DNA of 64,000 bases from Augochlora pura (Eukaryota; Arthropoda; Insecta; Hymenoptera; Halictidae): contig NC_135781.1 in the NCBI RefSeq assembly GCF_028453695.1, positions 15,871,640 to 15,935,639 on the forward strand, read 5' to 3'. Under the pieces are notes generated by a model. The model saw nothing but the letters and a program-made list of their open reading frames with translations, searched no databases and was not told the DNA's origin. Of this stretch, positions 24,477 through 34,325 are shown piece by piece (the first letter of the stretch is position 1; each line of letters starts with the position of its first letter). Made by a program: the position numbers and the translations under genes.

Positions 24477-24729
24477 TTAACACGTTGAGCGCCGCGTCAG
24501 TCAAATACGGATGACACTAATTTCGAACCAATTCTGAAAATTCATTTCTATTGCAATATATTTCAATAAACTGAACTTGACTAGAATGTTTCAGATGTGT
24601 AAAGATTCTAATGCCACTTCCTATGATAAATGTTAATTTACTAGTATCCCCTTAATTAATTACATTGCTTTAATTATGTGAGGATTTTAGTGGCTGATTG
24701 TCGGCACTGTTACAGTTGACATGTGTTAA
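24477..24729 (+). mobile_element. TTAA-flanked miniature element, family B (copy 1)
   Basis: The left end is TTAACACGTTGAGCGCCG. The interior (AAATACGGATGACACTAAT, CTATTGCAATATATTT, TTAATTAATTA, TGATTGTCGGCACT) is shared with the copies at 25910 and 33167. The right end reads GTCGGCACTGTTACAGTTGACATGTGTTAA, and its final TTAA (24726-24729) is also the first TTAA of the next element. In the best-preserved copy the right end is CGGCGCCGAACGTGTT, the complement of the left end, which fixes the inverted repeat of the family. A piggyBac-superfamily origin is inferred. Confidence 0.75.
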
Positions 24730-24918
24730 CCCTTTACACTCGAATGACTCTGAGACACCACTAAAATTCTTCTATCACGTTCCAAGATAATTCTTACACC
24801 AACGAAGTTTAAAAAATTGTTAAGTAGTGAAACTGTTGTTACATAGATTAGAAATACCATAAACTAGGAAAATTATTTCAGATTTATAGATAAAATGACT
24901 TCGAGTGTAAAGGGTTAA
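24726..24918 (-). mobile_element. TTAA-flanked miniature element, family A (copy 2, 193 bp)
   Basis: The ends TTAACCCTTTACACTCGA and the complement of TCGAGTGTAAAGGGTTAA form a perfect 18-bp inverted repeat with TTAA edges. Relative to copy 1 the interior is inverted, and about 50 bases are missing. Both terminal repeats carry the same G-to-A change (TTTACAC for TTTGCAC), so this copy belongs to a distinct sub-lineage or its ends have been homogenised. It abuts the family B copy through one shared TTAA. Confidence 0.85.
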
Positions 24919-25909
24919 TAAACATTTCGAAAAAAGAATCTATAAAAGATATATTCTTTTTCCGACACTCGGAATGGTCATTTATCCCACCGTGGGTTAC
25001 AATGTCAGCGTAAGTGCAAAGTAAAAGTCGAGCAGAGCGACGTCGATTTCGAGGTGCGGCGAGTGATAACGCTGATAAGGGCCCACGACACCGGGGAACG
25101 GATCCAAGAAAGTTCGCGATGATTTATCGGAAGTCGGGGCCGCCACTGTCGCCGGAATTAATGGATACAATAAGAACGAGTAAATGGACTGAAATATTCA
25201 TATTTCAGGCGAAGATTAACCGACGAGGAAGTTCGCCCGAGGGCGAAAGAGGTCGCGTAAGCGCGAGTAGTAAAACCCCGGCTTAGTCAGACCTTGCGTA
25301 ACGCTAACCCCGTGCCGGCAGTTCGGCAGGCGACACCGACGAAAATTCCCGAGGTCCTTCGCTTTAATTGCCGCCGAGAGGATTCGCCGGCGTTCGAGAG
25401 CCGCTGCAACGTTTTAATTACGAGATTCTGATTGCGATTCAAGCAGACCGCCCGTGGCAACCTTTTTAGACTCGCGAGGCAACCGGAAGTGCCTGTTAAA
25501 AATACCGGAGAACGGCTTGTTACACTTCCGTTGTTATCGAGTCCGATGAGAAAATAGTTATTTTGGTGGAATGCACCGGACGTCGGAGTCTCCCAAGGAA
25601 GCTAAGCTATTCGGAATCCCGAGATTTATTATGTCACCGTTTTCACCGAATTGGACAAGTCAGTTTTGAACAAATTTTCTAAGTGTTTCTCTTTGGATAT
25701 TCTTGCATAGTTCTCACTTTTTAGAATAAAATATATACCAGAGTGTGTATCGTGGACCTTGTGCAAATCTGTATTTTTTCCAGCCGTCCTTTGTGGATTT
25801 TTGATTGTCATGCAAAGTACACACTTCTTGCATAAATTGCAAGGAACAAGAGACGAACACTAATTTATTTCTTCCTTTAAAAATTTCTCAGAATAATATA
25901 TCGACTTTC
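24919..25909. other. Non-coding stretch with a GC-rich island (about 25010-25620)
   Basis: A 90-codon frame on the plus strand (25014-25286) lies in the GC-rich part. It starts at a non-ATG codon, is Arg/Ser-rich and has no motif. Nothing else recognised. Confidence 0.4.
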
Positions 25910-26150
25910 TTAACACGTTCAGTGCCGCGACACCCAAATATGGATGACACTAATTTCTCACCAATTTTAAATTTCATTTCTATTGCAATATATTTGAACA
26001 AACTGAATTTGACTAGAATATTTCGGATGCGAAAGAGTTCTAATGCTACCACCATGATAAATAGTAACTTACTAGTTTCGCTTTAATTAATTAAATTGTT
26101 TTAACTATGCGTGGATTTTAATGATCAATTGTCGGCACTAAAAGTAATAA
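25910..26150 (+). mobile_element. TTAA-flanked miniature element, family B (copy 2)
   Basis: TTAACACGTTCAGTGCCGCG opens the element, and CAATTGTCGGCACTAAAAG closes it near 26150. The right TTAA has decayed to an AATAA-like sequence. The interior aligns along its whole length with the copies at 24477 and 33167. It has no coding capacity. Confidence 0.75.
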
Positions 26151-27769
26151 TCTCTTTTCAGTTTTTGTACTTATTTTACCATGTCTACTTATTATAAACA
26201 TTTGATGCGTATGTGCATAATATTTTGTTTTCAAGAAAAATTTCTCTTGCATAATATTCTTTTAACTAATACAATGGAAGCACGAAAGAAACCAATATCA
26301 TTAGCAAACTGAATAGCGAAAAGAGATAATCGTGAAACAACAAAGATCTGTATCTCTACGAGGAAGTATATAACAAATATTTCAACATAGAAACAGGCTT
26401 AACCATCTTCACAGCTGCACTATTATTAACCTCTTTAATCAAACCAAAATCAGGTAAAGAATTATTTTTTCATAATTCTAATTTCGTAACGTTTAAAGAA
26501 ATTAAAAACACTGATAATTATCGGCTGAGTCATATTTCTGTATTTATCTTTCAAGATTACGTTCTGACGATTAATAATAGCCAAGATTGGCTATTATTAA
26601 TAGCCACGCTTGTTAGTTTCATTTCAAGTCTTTTTCGATTGAAAATGCATTTCAAGTTCTTACCAGCGATATAATGAATCACTTTAATACCGATGTATTA
26701 AAGAGTTGATAGATTTGATGTTCGCTTTGATGGCGGTAAAGTAAATACGTTTAAAACGGGCGACGACGATAACAAAGATCGGTCGAAGAGCTCTCGGTGG
26801 AACCGATAATGCAAGCGGATCGTAATTTTTCTCGGTGCCGTGAAGAACGATCAAATTTTACGACCGACGCCGCCTAATTATTTCTTGCGGACAGAGTATT
26901 CGCGCTCGTCGTCAGCTTCTGTCACGGACGAATCTGGCGAACGGCGCGACGCTGTGGAAATCGTTTAAATTCATTGCCCGCTCAAGCGAATATCCGAAAT
27001 CGTTTAAAGGCGTTAAAGAGCTGACGGTGACATCGAAAACGTAGTACATACACAGATGCGAAGGAACCTTTTTGCAATAGCATTTATCGATCGCGTACAA
27101 GATTACTTTCTATTACAGCTGCACTAAAGATAACAGTTCAATTTTTAGATTACGTCATACTGCAATTAAACCGGCTAGTCAAAGAACCGATATTGAACGA
27201 TACATGCTGTGATATAAAATTAATGAGGAACAGCAGCTTTGGTTCAATTATGACATATTTAACTACACCGCATACTTTAAGATGACGTTAATGATTGAAC
27301 GCGAAAATTTAACGCAAGAATACTTGCGATCCTATCGTTTAAATGAACTACAACGTGTGTTGTAGTTCAATGGTCTAACTTAACAAAGATTTCCTGATAT
27401 CGCAATCTTCCACGTTTCTTTAGACCACCGTTTGGCGAACCAATTTGTATCAGGCTTTTTGTCTATACTCTCGTAAATGGAGAGTTAGCTACCGATTTTC
27501 TTGAAGCACGTCGAAACAGAAGAACGAAGTAGCTCAAAGTGAGACAGGTAGTTCATAGTTAATAATATAGTTAGTAATATACATAGTTAACACTATGTCG
27601 TCTGGTGACACCATAGTGGTGTAACGCGCATGGTACCGCTCAATATGTCGTGGTGTTCTGTTGTTTTGTTTAAGTAACAATAAGTTACACACGTCATAAA
27701 GTTTTTTGTTTTTATAAGTACTTGGGCCCTGTTGCCATGGCGAATAAAGGGGAAGATATGAATATTCAC
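26151..27769. other. Non-coding stretch
   Basis: A short perfect hairpin (AATAGCCAAG facing TTGGCTATT) lies near 26576-26594. A GC-balanced patch spans about 26700-27050. Overlapping short frames show no motifs. No gene is called. Confidence 0.4.
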
Positions 27770-27862
27770 GATGAATAAATTGGAAAATTAGATGAATACG
27801 ATGAATTCGATGAATAAATTGGACAATTTGATGAATACGATGAATTCATTCAATTGATGAAT
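27770..27862. repeat. 39-bp tandem repeat, GATGAAT-rich
   Basis: GATGAATAAATTGGAAAATT continuing to GATGAATACGATGAATTC is repeated with a 39-base period (starts at 27770 and 27809), followed by a diverged partial third unit. It lies beyond the inner end of the probable LTR and may belong to that element's internal region. Confidence 0.75.
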
Positions 27863-28245
27863 TCGACGAATACGATGGAAAAAAACGATTACACAATAAG
27901 AAAAGCTGAAAGTGAAATGGACTATAATAAATACATGAAGGGAGTGACAGGATTGAAAACTCATAAGAACTAACGATGAGTGTTTGGGCTCGTGGTTAAT
28001 CTTTCGATTGTTCAAGCACTGTGATGAACTTGCACGACCTGTGCCGACCAACTGTAATATTTACTAGCTCGAAGGACCACCTCCCCTAGCAGGAGGAAAA
28101 CAAATAGACAACAAGTTTGTTAACAACTGTATTTATGTAACAACAACCCAGTACGTCACCAACAAATTGACGTATGGGAACTTGAACTAACTATAACGAA
28201 AACGACTATCTAACGAGTAACTAGACGAGGCCGGGACTTCCACCC

Positions 28246-28636
28246 TTAACCCTTTCCTTACGGCAGTCCGCGCCGCCGGAGTGACGCCCCTGTACGGGTC
28301 ACCACGCCGCGAAGTGTACACTTTGCTCGTCAGTAGTCTTCGATATTCGGATTAACGTTTTTCAACGCCACTTTGTGATTGACTTGTATGTACACTCTTT
28401 TAAGAGCTACATAACAACTATTACATCGTATTATAGGAAAAACACATCGATTAGAGTCAACAGTTGATTATACGTCGACTTATATAGTCAACAAATAGGC
28501 CGTCGCGCGTTCGCCACCTATAGTCGGCACCCGTACCCACGAGTCGTCGCACGTACGCCGCCTATAGTCGGCACCCATACCCACGGCTCGTCGCGCGTAC
28601 GCCGCCTATAGACGGCACCCGTAATGAAAGGGTTAA
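28246..28636. mobile_element. TTAA-flanked element, family D (391 bp)
   Basis: The ends are TTAACCCTTTCCTTACGG and the complement of CCGTAATGAAAGGGTTAA, an 18-bp inverted repeat with one mismatch and TTAA edges. Unlike the other TTAA elements, it is GC-rich at both ends and carries a 44-bp tandem repeat next to its right end. A GTGAC/GTCAC hairpin sits near 28281-28303. It appears inserted in the probable LTR at 28053-29150. No coding frame. Confidence 0.8.
28501..28632. repeat. Three 44-bp tandem units inside the family D element
   Basis: Units start at 28501, 28545 and 28589. Each begins CGTCGCGCGTACGCC (or a close variant), then CCTATAGTCGGCACCC. The third unit runs into the right inverted repeat of the element. 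The repeated part could bind a factor several times, or the array may simply be unstable. Confidence 0.85.
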
Positions 28637-29150
28637 TATAGTTCCGCGGGCCTCCCGACCATCTCCACTAGGGGGTGGGCACCGAGGAGAGTCGCCCAAT
28701 CCACAAGTTTTCCACAAGGAAAATAGACTTCCCTCCGGACAACGTTTGGGACCGAGGAGGGGGTGCCACGGACGCTTCCAGAAAAGTCCCGTTCCGAAAT
28801 ACGGGCCTCCGGAATTCCCCAACATCTGCGTTGCAGCTTGCTACGTGCTGTTTCAAACGCGTCGTATTTTCGCGACTCTCCCAAGTCCGTTGCCGAGGAC
28901 CCATGGATTTATGGCCCGGTAATAGTGGTAAAACACTTAAGATGAGCCCTGCGCCTCGAGTCCGGCCGAAATTACTATTTTCTGAAAGCGCGGGTGACAG
29001 GCCCACACCGTAGCCGATTTCGACCGTCCCGAGCGCGCGGTCACCGCCATAAACCGACGAGCGGGCCTCGACAATGAGATTAGTAAAACTTGACAAAAAG
29101 GCGGATGACAATGTGTTAAGAAACTAGACACGAGTGGCCGAAACAGGTGT

Positions 29151-29788
29151 AAGCGAATACACCATATACCGCGGAGACGACCGATTACTTTTACTGCGTG
29201 ATAATTTAAAGATCGTTCTGTAATTATTTCGAGAAATAATATATTCGCAAAACGGAATTTTTAATTAACCGCATACCGTAGTTTAAAAAATTACTGTTAT
29301 ATCGCTATTGGAAATGGGTGTTTAAATACATTTAAACTAAGGTGTAGTTTTAAATAAAAGAAACTTTATTTTACGGTGCGTGAGGAAGCTCTTTTCTATG
29401 CAGATGCTTTTCCACGACTGACCGTGGCCTTTCCGGAACCCCGAAAAGAAAACTCGGGTCCCCTCGTAATTCGAAACTGTTATGCTTGTGCCTCACAAGG
29501 CCAAGCACTTATACGAGGTGTATATTTTCCTATCTTAATTTCCATCGCTTCTAAGAACAATGATTTGTTTTTGTCCATGCACAAATATCGTATTGTGGGT
29601 AATACGTAATATTCCAATAATCGCTATGCCGTAAACGAATGTATAGAAGAATTCTACTGGCAAGGAAGGACTAAGCTATTGTGGAAACACAGAATAATAA
29701 TAATAGTAGAAAAATTCTATTATGGTAGGTAGCTTAAAAACAGTTGTCTGCTACGTCGCAGTTAATGCCGCAAATAAGAATCATAAGG
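29151..29788. other. Non-coding stretch between two LTR-type sequences
   Basis: No gene recognised. A 77-codon plus-strand frame (29376-29609) begins at a non-ATG codon and has no motif. Confidence 0.4.
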
Positions 29789-30064
29789 TGTTGGAATTGT
29801 TAGCACGTAGCCCCCATGCGTTGCGATATGTGGCTTTTGGGCAACCATGATGAAGAGATCTACCTATAGTTAATCTCTTAATCGCCGAGCGATCGTCCTC
29901 TGCACGTTGCCGAGACGACTTCTTTCTTCTCTGTGCGTCCGTCTCCGAGTGAGGTTGCTGTTGTGCGTGTTCCGAAGTTTTTAGAAACGTGTTTGTACTA
30001 ATGGATATATAATATATTGTTTATTTCTTTTCCACAATCCACTCTTCCGAATCAAATCTCTACA
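29789..30064 (+). mobile_element. Solo LTR of a copia-like retrotransposon (276 bp) with 5-bp target duplication
   Basis: The block starts TGTTGGAATTGTTAGCAC and ends ATCAAATCTCTACA, so it has the TG...CA edges of an LTR. It is flanked on both sides by the identical 5-mer TAAGG (29784-29788 and 30065-30069), as expected from retroviral-type integration followed by LTR-LTR recombination. The TGTTGGAAT start and short length are typical of Ty1/copia LTRs; that assignment is from general family knowledge. An AT-rich segment (GGATATATAATATA) near the right end could be a promoter or polyadenylation region. Confidence 0.8.
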
Positions 30065-30069
30065 TAAGG

Positions 30070-31156
30070 TAAACGTAAAGATGAAATTCTAAAAATTATT
30101 AAATATTTTGTTGATATTCTAAAATACCAACACTTTTATAAAACGTGGTAAAAATATGAAGAAACGCGAAAAATGATTTGTTTCACGAAAAAATCTCGTT
30201 GAGGTGTTGTACGTTTCAAGTGTACCGAGTATAGTAATTTAGGTTCATAATTAGAACTTAATAATTTAATTGATTAATTTAAAGGTACATTTTATAGGAA
30301 GTAAACTTTCAAATACCATCTTAGTTGCATCGCGCCCAATCTTGAACTATAGTTTGCTTAATTTTATGTAACTAGTACAAAATCAGGTTTTTAACTTTTT
30401 TCACAGTCAATGCAATGATAGAAATGTTTGTACGAAAATATTTTTAATACATATTATTATTGAAGCGTGTTACAATACAAAACGCTCGACAATTAAGTGC
30501 GCGCAATGTACTTAATCATATTGCATTAATACTTAATAACTTGTAAAATATTAGTCGCGTTTAGAGTTCAGTAGTTCCAGCGTCAGCGACTAGCGTTACA
30601 CAGTTACGTTAAACAATATCGTTGCAACCTGCATCTGCTTCAATAGATTAATCAAATTCTTGCTCATGCTTCACCAGCAACGCAACTACTGGCTCGAATC
30701 CGCATAAAATCAATGCAATTCGATATTCATGCAGTCCGTTTGAATGAGCTAGTAATTCGAAGTGGCCTCTTATGAGGACAATCCGTGAATGAAGTCTTTC
30801 GATACGCGATTGCCGGCTTGTCACCCGAAAACGCAAAGGAATACTCGTTTAGTTATCACGAAGATCAAATTGTCCGAACGAAAGTTACCATGTTCAGTTT
30901 CTCTAAGCAACCATCTGTCTCACAAAGGAGTGCAATCTCTGTGAAATTGAAACGGCATGGTTGTCGCGTAGAACTGCGCTAAAACTTAATTAAATGGAGT
31001 ACCGAGTCCGACCCGAGACGACACGGCAGACCTCTTTCAGTCGTTTTTAAGGCAATCTCTGATTAGAAAACGCTTCCGTGATTTTTCCATTACGATTTCT
31101 TCGAGGGAGAAAGGAATTAATCTCTCAATCGTATGAAATCCGTCTCCGACTACACA
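30070..31156. other. Non-coding stretch
   Basis: No gene recognised. A 65-codon plus-strand frame from 30785 (start codon GTG/ATG region) lacks any motif. Mixed base composition. Confidence 0.4.
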
Positions 31157-31322
31157 TCTTTGTTATTATTATTATTATTCATTAACGGGTTAGTAAGGCC
31201 TGTTTGTGTTGCGTGGAGTTAATGTACATAGTTCGGAGTAACTTTATAAATAGTATATAGAAAAAATAACAAAAAATGATATTATAATATAAAAAGTAAA
31301 ACATAAAGAAATTACACAGTGT

Positions 31323-31540
31323 GTTTTAATAGCTAGTATGTATTCCTGTATTTGTAAATCGGTTCAGTGTATTTTCAAAGAAGTCGAGTTGTATACCGAG
31401 TATACTTGCTGTTCTCGTTGCTTTAGTTATACAATTTTGAAATTCTAAATTAGTTTTAAAGTGATCTACGTGAAATATATCTTTTGATCGTACTGCTTTA
31501 ACGGGAACTTTCACCTCAACGTTTGAGGTGAGACTTTACT
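31323..31540 (-). pseudogene. LINE ORF2, C-terminal remnant
   Basis: An open frame of about 70 codons reads VEVKVPVKAVRSKDIFHVDH, then FKTNLEFQNCITKATRTASI, and ends at a stop followed by a short AT-rich 3' region and the (AAT)n tail. Its place next to the tail marks it as the end of ORF2. It joins the endonuclease fragment directly, with the whole reverse transcriptase lost. The identification rests on position more than on a recognised domain. Confidence 0.5.
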
Positions 31541-31547
31541 ATATTAT

Positions 31548-31920
31548 TTACTGTTGGCAGAGATCGATATATAGACGCTCATCTGCTGCGGAGGTAAATA
31601 AACAGTTGCGGCTAGTATCGGGAGATTTAAATTTAGCGTAAAGCTGTTCGATGTGGTTTATTTCAGTTACGATTTGTTGGCTTTTGAAAGATTCATGTAT
31701 TGCAATTAGGACGCCACCACCTCGTTTATAGGAGCTAGTCATAATATTTCTATCACACCTGTAGATATCATAGCATGTTAGGCCGAGTTCTGATTTAGAA
31801 ATAGTGTTATTTAACCATGTTTAGGTGAGAATAATTATATCGTACAATATTTAGTAATTGAAGTAAACACATTGATGCAATGCGGGTAGCTTAGTTCTTA
31901 GTCCACGAACGTTTGGAGAT
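31548..31920 (-). pseudogene. LINE ORF2, endonuclease N-terminal remnant
   Basis: The minus-strand frame gives SPNVRGLRTKLPALHQ, then YDIIILT-stop-TWLN, ELGLTCYDIYRCDR and YKRGGGVLIAIHESF. This order is characteristic of the apurinic-type endonuclease that nicks the target DNA in non-LTR retrotransposons: the N-x-RGL start, a T-E-TW-L core (Glu here replaced by a stop codon) and the RGGGV-I strand. The fragment ends before the catalytic His of the domain. Stops and truncation make it non-functional. Family assignment is firm. Confidence 0.85.
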
Positions 31921-31923
31921 ACT

Positions 31924-32196
31924 TTAACCAGTTAAGTGGGTTTGAGAATTTTGTGTCATAACGTTTATATACGTCATGCGTAAAATTTTGTTATAATTTG
32001 ATATATAAATTGTAATTCTGGCGAAAACTAAATTATATTCGTAAATTTTAATATATGTAAAATGTTTAGAGGTCAAGACGAAATGAAATTTGTAAATAAT
32101 TTGAGCTAGATTCGTAACTATCTTTGTTATCGCTTGATTATCGCGACACACGCTGCTAGGCACTTAGCAAAGATATCGCCACAGTTACCTGATTAA
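31924..32196. mobile_element. TTAA-flanked miniature element, family G (copy 2), nested in the LINE
   Basis: The ends are TTAACCAGTTAAGTGGG and the complement TTAATCAGGTAACTGTGG, with TTAA at both edges. The interior matches the copy at 17778-18084 over nearly its whole length (AAACTAAATTATATTCGTAA, AGAGGTCAAGACGAAATGAA). It lies between LINE ORF1 and the readable start of ORF2, showing that it inserted after the LINE. No coding capacity. Confidence 0.85.
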
Positions 32197-32219
32197 AAGT
32201 TTTTTCTTCGAATTGCGAA

Positions 32220-33008
32220 AAGAGTCGACGTCTACTATTTTGGGAAAACCATTGGTATATCTGATCGTTTTATCCGTTTGTTCGCTGGTTTTTAGTTCGT
32301 TCAGTTCCGTTCGCAGTCTCTGAAAATGTTTCCGTTGCCTAGGTGCCATGTCATTCTGTATCTAAGACATAGGATTGATGTCACATCTTCACGATAATGA
32401 AGAATGACCTTTATTGATCTGTTGATACCAGCATTTTTGTTTCCTAGTTAGAGTGTTTTAATATTTGAATATTCCGTTTGGTGTATGCTTGAAAGTATGT
32501 TAGTGATAAGCGATTTTGTCCTTCTGGTCATGTGATTTCACTCGTTAGACGTAGTTTCATTTTCTTGAACGTTATAAACAATTACATTATATAATTACAT
32601 ATCTCGCGTTCTTTCATTTAACACAAAATCTCCTCCTCGTTGACATGCGTTATTGAGTTCAGGCAATGCTCGATAACCGTTACTCCATTAGCCAGATGGG
32701 AAACAGCGATGTTAATTTGTTCAAGGACCTCGTTGTACGTTCCACGAAATTTAGCAAATTCCGGCGTTATGATTTCCCTGACACATTGGAGGAGATCGTT
32801 TTGGGACACCATTGCATTTAGTGGAGGCGGAGGATGATGTCGCGATGGAGATGCATTGAATTCTATGAATTGACCATCAGCTAATGGGTGACGTAAGTTC
32901 TGTGTAAACATGTTGGATGAGATGTTGTACCACAATTTTTGCATATCACGGGTTTTGAGACGGGGGTGCTGTGCACCCATTACAAATTTTCTTGTTCGCT
33001 TTAAACAT
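32220..33008 (-). pseudogene. LINE ORF1 remnant
   Basis: From an ATG at 33008 the frame gives MFKANKKICNGCTAPP, then shifts. The middle reads SQNDLLQCVREIITPEFAKF and continues with a helical region (EVLEQINIAVSHLANGV). The C-terminal part, in another frame, reads KSLITNILSSIHQTEYSN, LGNKNAGINRSIKVILHY and REDVTSILCLRYRM. The NRSIKV-L pattern after a charged segment matches the C-terminal region of gag-like ORF1 proteins in insect LINEs (established for such families; alignment not run). ORF1 proteins bind element RNA. At least two frameshifts and several stops are present. Confidence 0.6.
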
Positions 33009-33166
33009 AGTCAAATAACTCCTTGAACTGTTTGAAATATGGCGTTGACTGTGAGGCGCACGAGTGCGGAGTAAGAGTAAACACGTCTAATCACAACAAT
33101 GATATCGAACTAATTGATTCTGTACGCTGTTCCATTCAATCATCGTTACATTCGCTTTCTTCATTA

Positions 33167-33624
33167 TTAATACGATGAGCGACACGTCAGTCAAATATAT
33201 GAATTGGGCGACCCTAATTTCTGACCAATTTTGAAAATTCACTTTTATTACAATATATTTACGTATAATATAAAATGAGTTCCAATGCCACTCCCTGTGA
33301 TAAAGATTAACTTTCTAGTTTTATTTTAATTAATTGAATCGTTTTAACCCCTTGCCCTATCGCCCCTTGTATACTGTGACGATTATTCGTACTTAATAAT
33401 TTTCCTAGGAGGATCAAACAATTTTCTTGTTTTTATTTACCTTCGTTTCTATATTTTGATAACAGAAGAATTTATTTTTGCTACGACGTAGAAGAAATTA
33501 ATAATATTCATATTTAGTAGAGCTTTCATACAATTTTTATCACAAGTCTGACTCTTTATTATAGTGCAAGGGGTTAACTATGTTGCGATTGTAGTGGGTG
33601 ATTGTCGGCGCCGAACGTGTTTAT
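33167..33624 (+). mobile_element. TTAA-flanked miniature element, family B (copy 3), interrupted
   Basis: The left end TTAATACGATGAGCGACACG and the right end TCGGCGCCGAACGTGTTTA bound a sequence matching the copies at 24477 and 25910. The family C element at 33344-33577 is inserted inside. Without it this copy is about 224 bp. The right TTAA is decayed (TTTATT). Confidence 0.75.
33344..33577 (-). mobile_element. TTAA-flanked miniature element, family C (copy 2), nested in family B
   Basis: The ends are TTAACCCCTTGCCCTAT and the complement of ATAGTGCAAGGGGTTAA, with TTAA duplicated. The uninterrupted B copy at 25910 reads TTGTTTTAACTATGCG at the same place, showing the empty site. Its right end contains AAGAGTCAGACTTGT, a decayed version of the palindrome seen in copy 1 (1926-1940). 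No coding capacity. Confidence 0.85.
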
Positions 33625-33917
33625 TATTGTATAGATGATTCAAGTATGAAGTCTATTATTTTGCACAAAATGGAAATTTGAAACGCCCTCTCCGTTTTTC
33701 TACGTTATATCGTTTCCCTAATTTAAGAGAATACGACTCTAATAATGAGTAGAATCATTTTAGTATATTTGTTGGAACTATTCGCATATTTTAAATTTGA
33801 TGTCCTTTCAATTTTTCTACGAAATCTTAGCATGATGATAATAATTAAAACAATATGATTGCAATATACGCAGCAAATATCCTAACCTCTAAAAAGATTT
33901 CACGTATACTTAAATGT

Positions 33918-34225
33918 GTCACGTGAACTTCGTATACAGCTACTCTAGTATATTATAATAAGAACACGTGTGCTCATGAATTATTTCACATATATCTAAA
34001 TGCACGTGTATTAATTCGCATGCATTTAGTAACACGTATACAATGTATACTATACAGATTGGAAAATAAACTTGCGTTATGAGAAAATTAGTTACGCAAT
34101 GACAAATGACGCATGCACGTACGTGTAACGAAATACATGTGATTAATGCACGTGCGTTTAAACAATCGTGAAATAATCCACGCGTACACGTGTCCTCATT
34201 ATGACACGTAATGAAACACGTGTAC
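33918..34225. promoter_or_regulatory. Cluster of six CACGTG (E-box) sites
   Basis: CACGTG occurs at 33920, 33965, 34003, 34149, 34187 and 34217, with further near matches (ACACGTATAC, GCACGTACGTGT, ACACGTTG) between. One site per 4 kb is expected by chance. CACGTG is the E-box bound by bHLH proteins such as CLOCK/CYCLE and MYC/MAX (established). Whether the cluster is a regulatory element or the remains of an ACACGTGT-based repeat cannot be decided here. The 113-codon minus-strand frame through it is considered chance. Confidence 0.4.
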
Positions 34226-34325
34226 ACGTATGCTATTAATACACGTTGAAAACCATGATTTCCACTAGCTTCTGACAACATTATAGTTCATTTTTCATAC
34301 TACAGTAATATTTCACATAAAAATA

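Larger units (their letters stand above)
28053..29150 (-). mobile_element. Probable LTR of a retrotransposon (minus strand), split by a TTAA element
   Basis: Read on the minus strand, the sequence just before 28053 ends CTAGTAAATATTACA, a CA-terminated edge like the U5 end of an LTR. It is followed by GTTGGTCGGCACAGG, where a TGG-starting primer binding site would be expected; I could not match it to a tRNA. The part above the nested element (28637-29150) is GC-rich and open in several frames on both strands without any domain. The outer edge is not located; the 29150 limit is approximate. Superfamily unknown. The call is tentative. Confidence 0.4.
31157..33030 (-). mobile_element. Decayed non-LTR retrotransposon (LINE), minus strand
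   Basis: Reading from 33008 down to 31157, an ORF1-like protein is followed by the start of an endonuclease domain, then the last part of ORF2, a 3' untranslated region and an (AAT)n tail (about 31160-31180 on the plus strand as TTATTATT). Microsatellite tails of this type occur in I-like and related LINE clades. The reverse transcriptase core is absent, removed by an internal deletion between about 31548 and 31540. A TTAA miniature (31924-32196) splits ORF1 from ORF2. The element is inactive. The clade is not determined. Confidence 0.78.

Noticed and set aside
27770..28632. Tandem repeats as a CRISPR array
   Set aside because: Units are contiguous with no unique spacers, and the DNA is animal-like.
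28668..29111. 147-codon minus-strand frame
   Set aside because: Several other frames are open across the same GC-rich block, and the block is better explained as part of a probable LTR.
33940..34281. 113-codon minus-strand frame rich in Cys and His
   Set aside because: Its composition comes from the repeated ACACGTGT words; there is no regular zinc-finger spacing.
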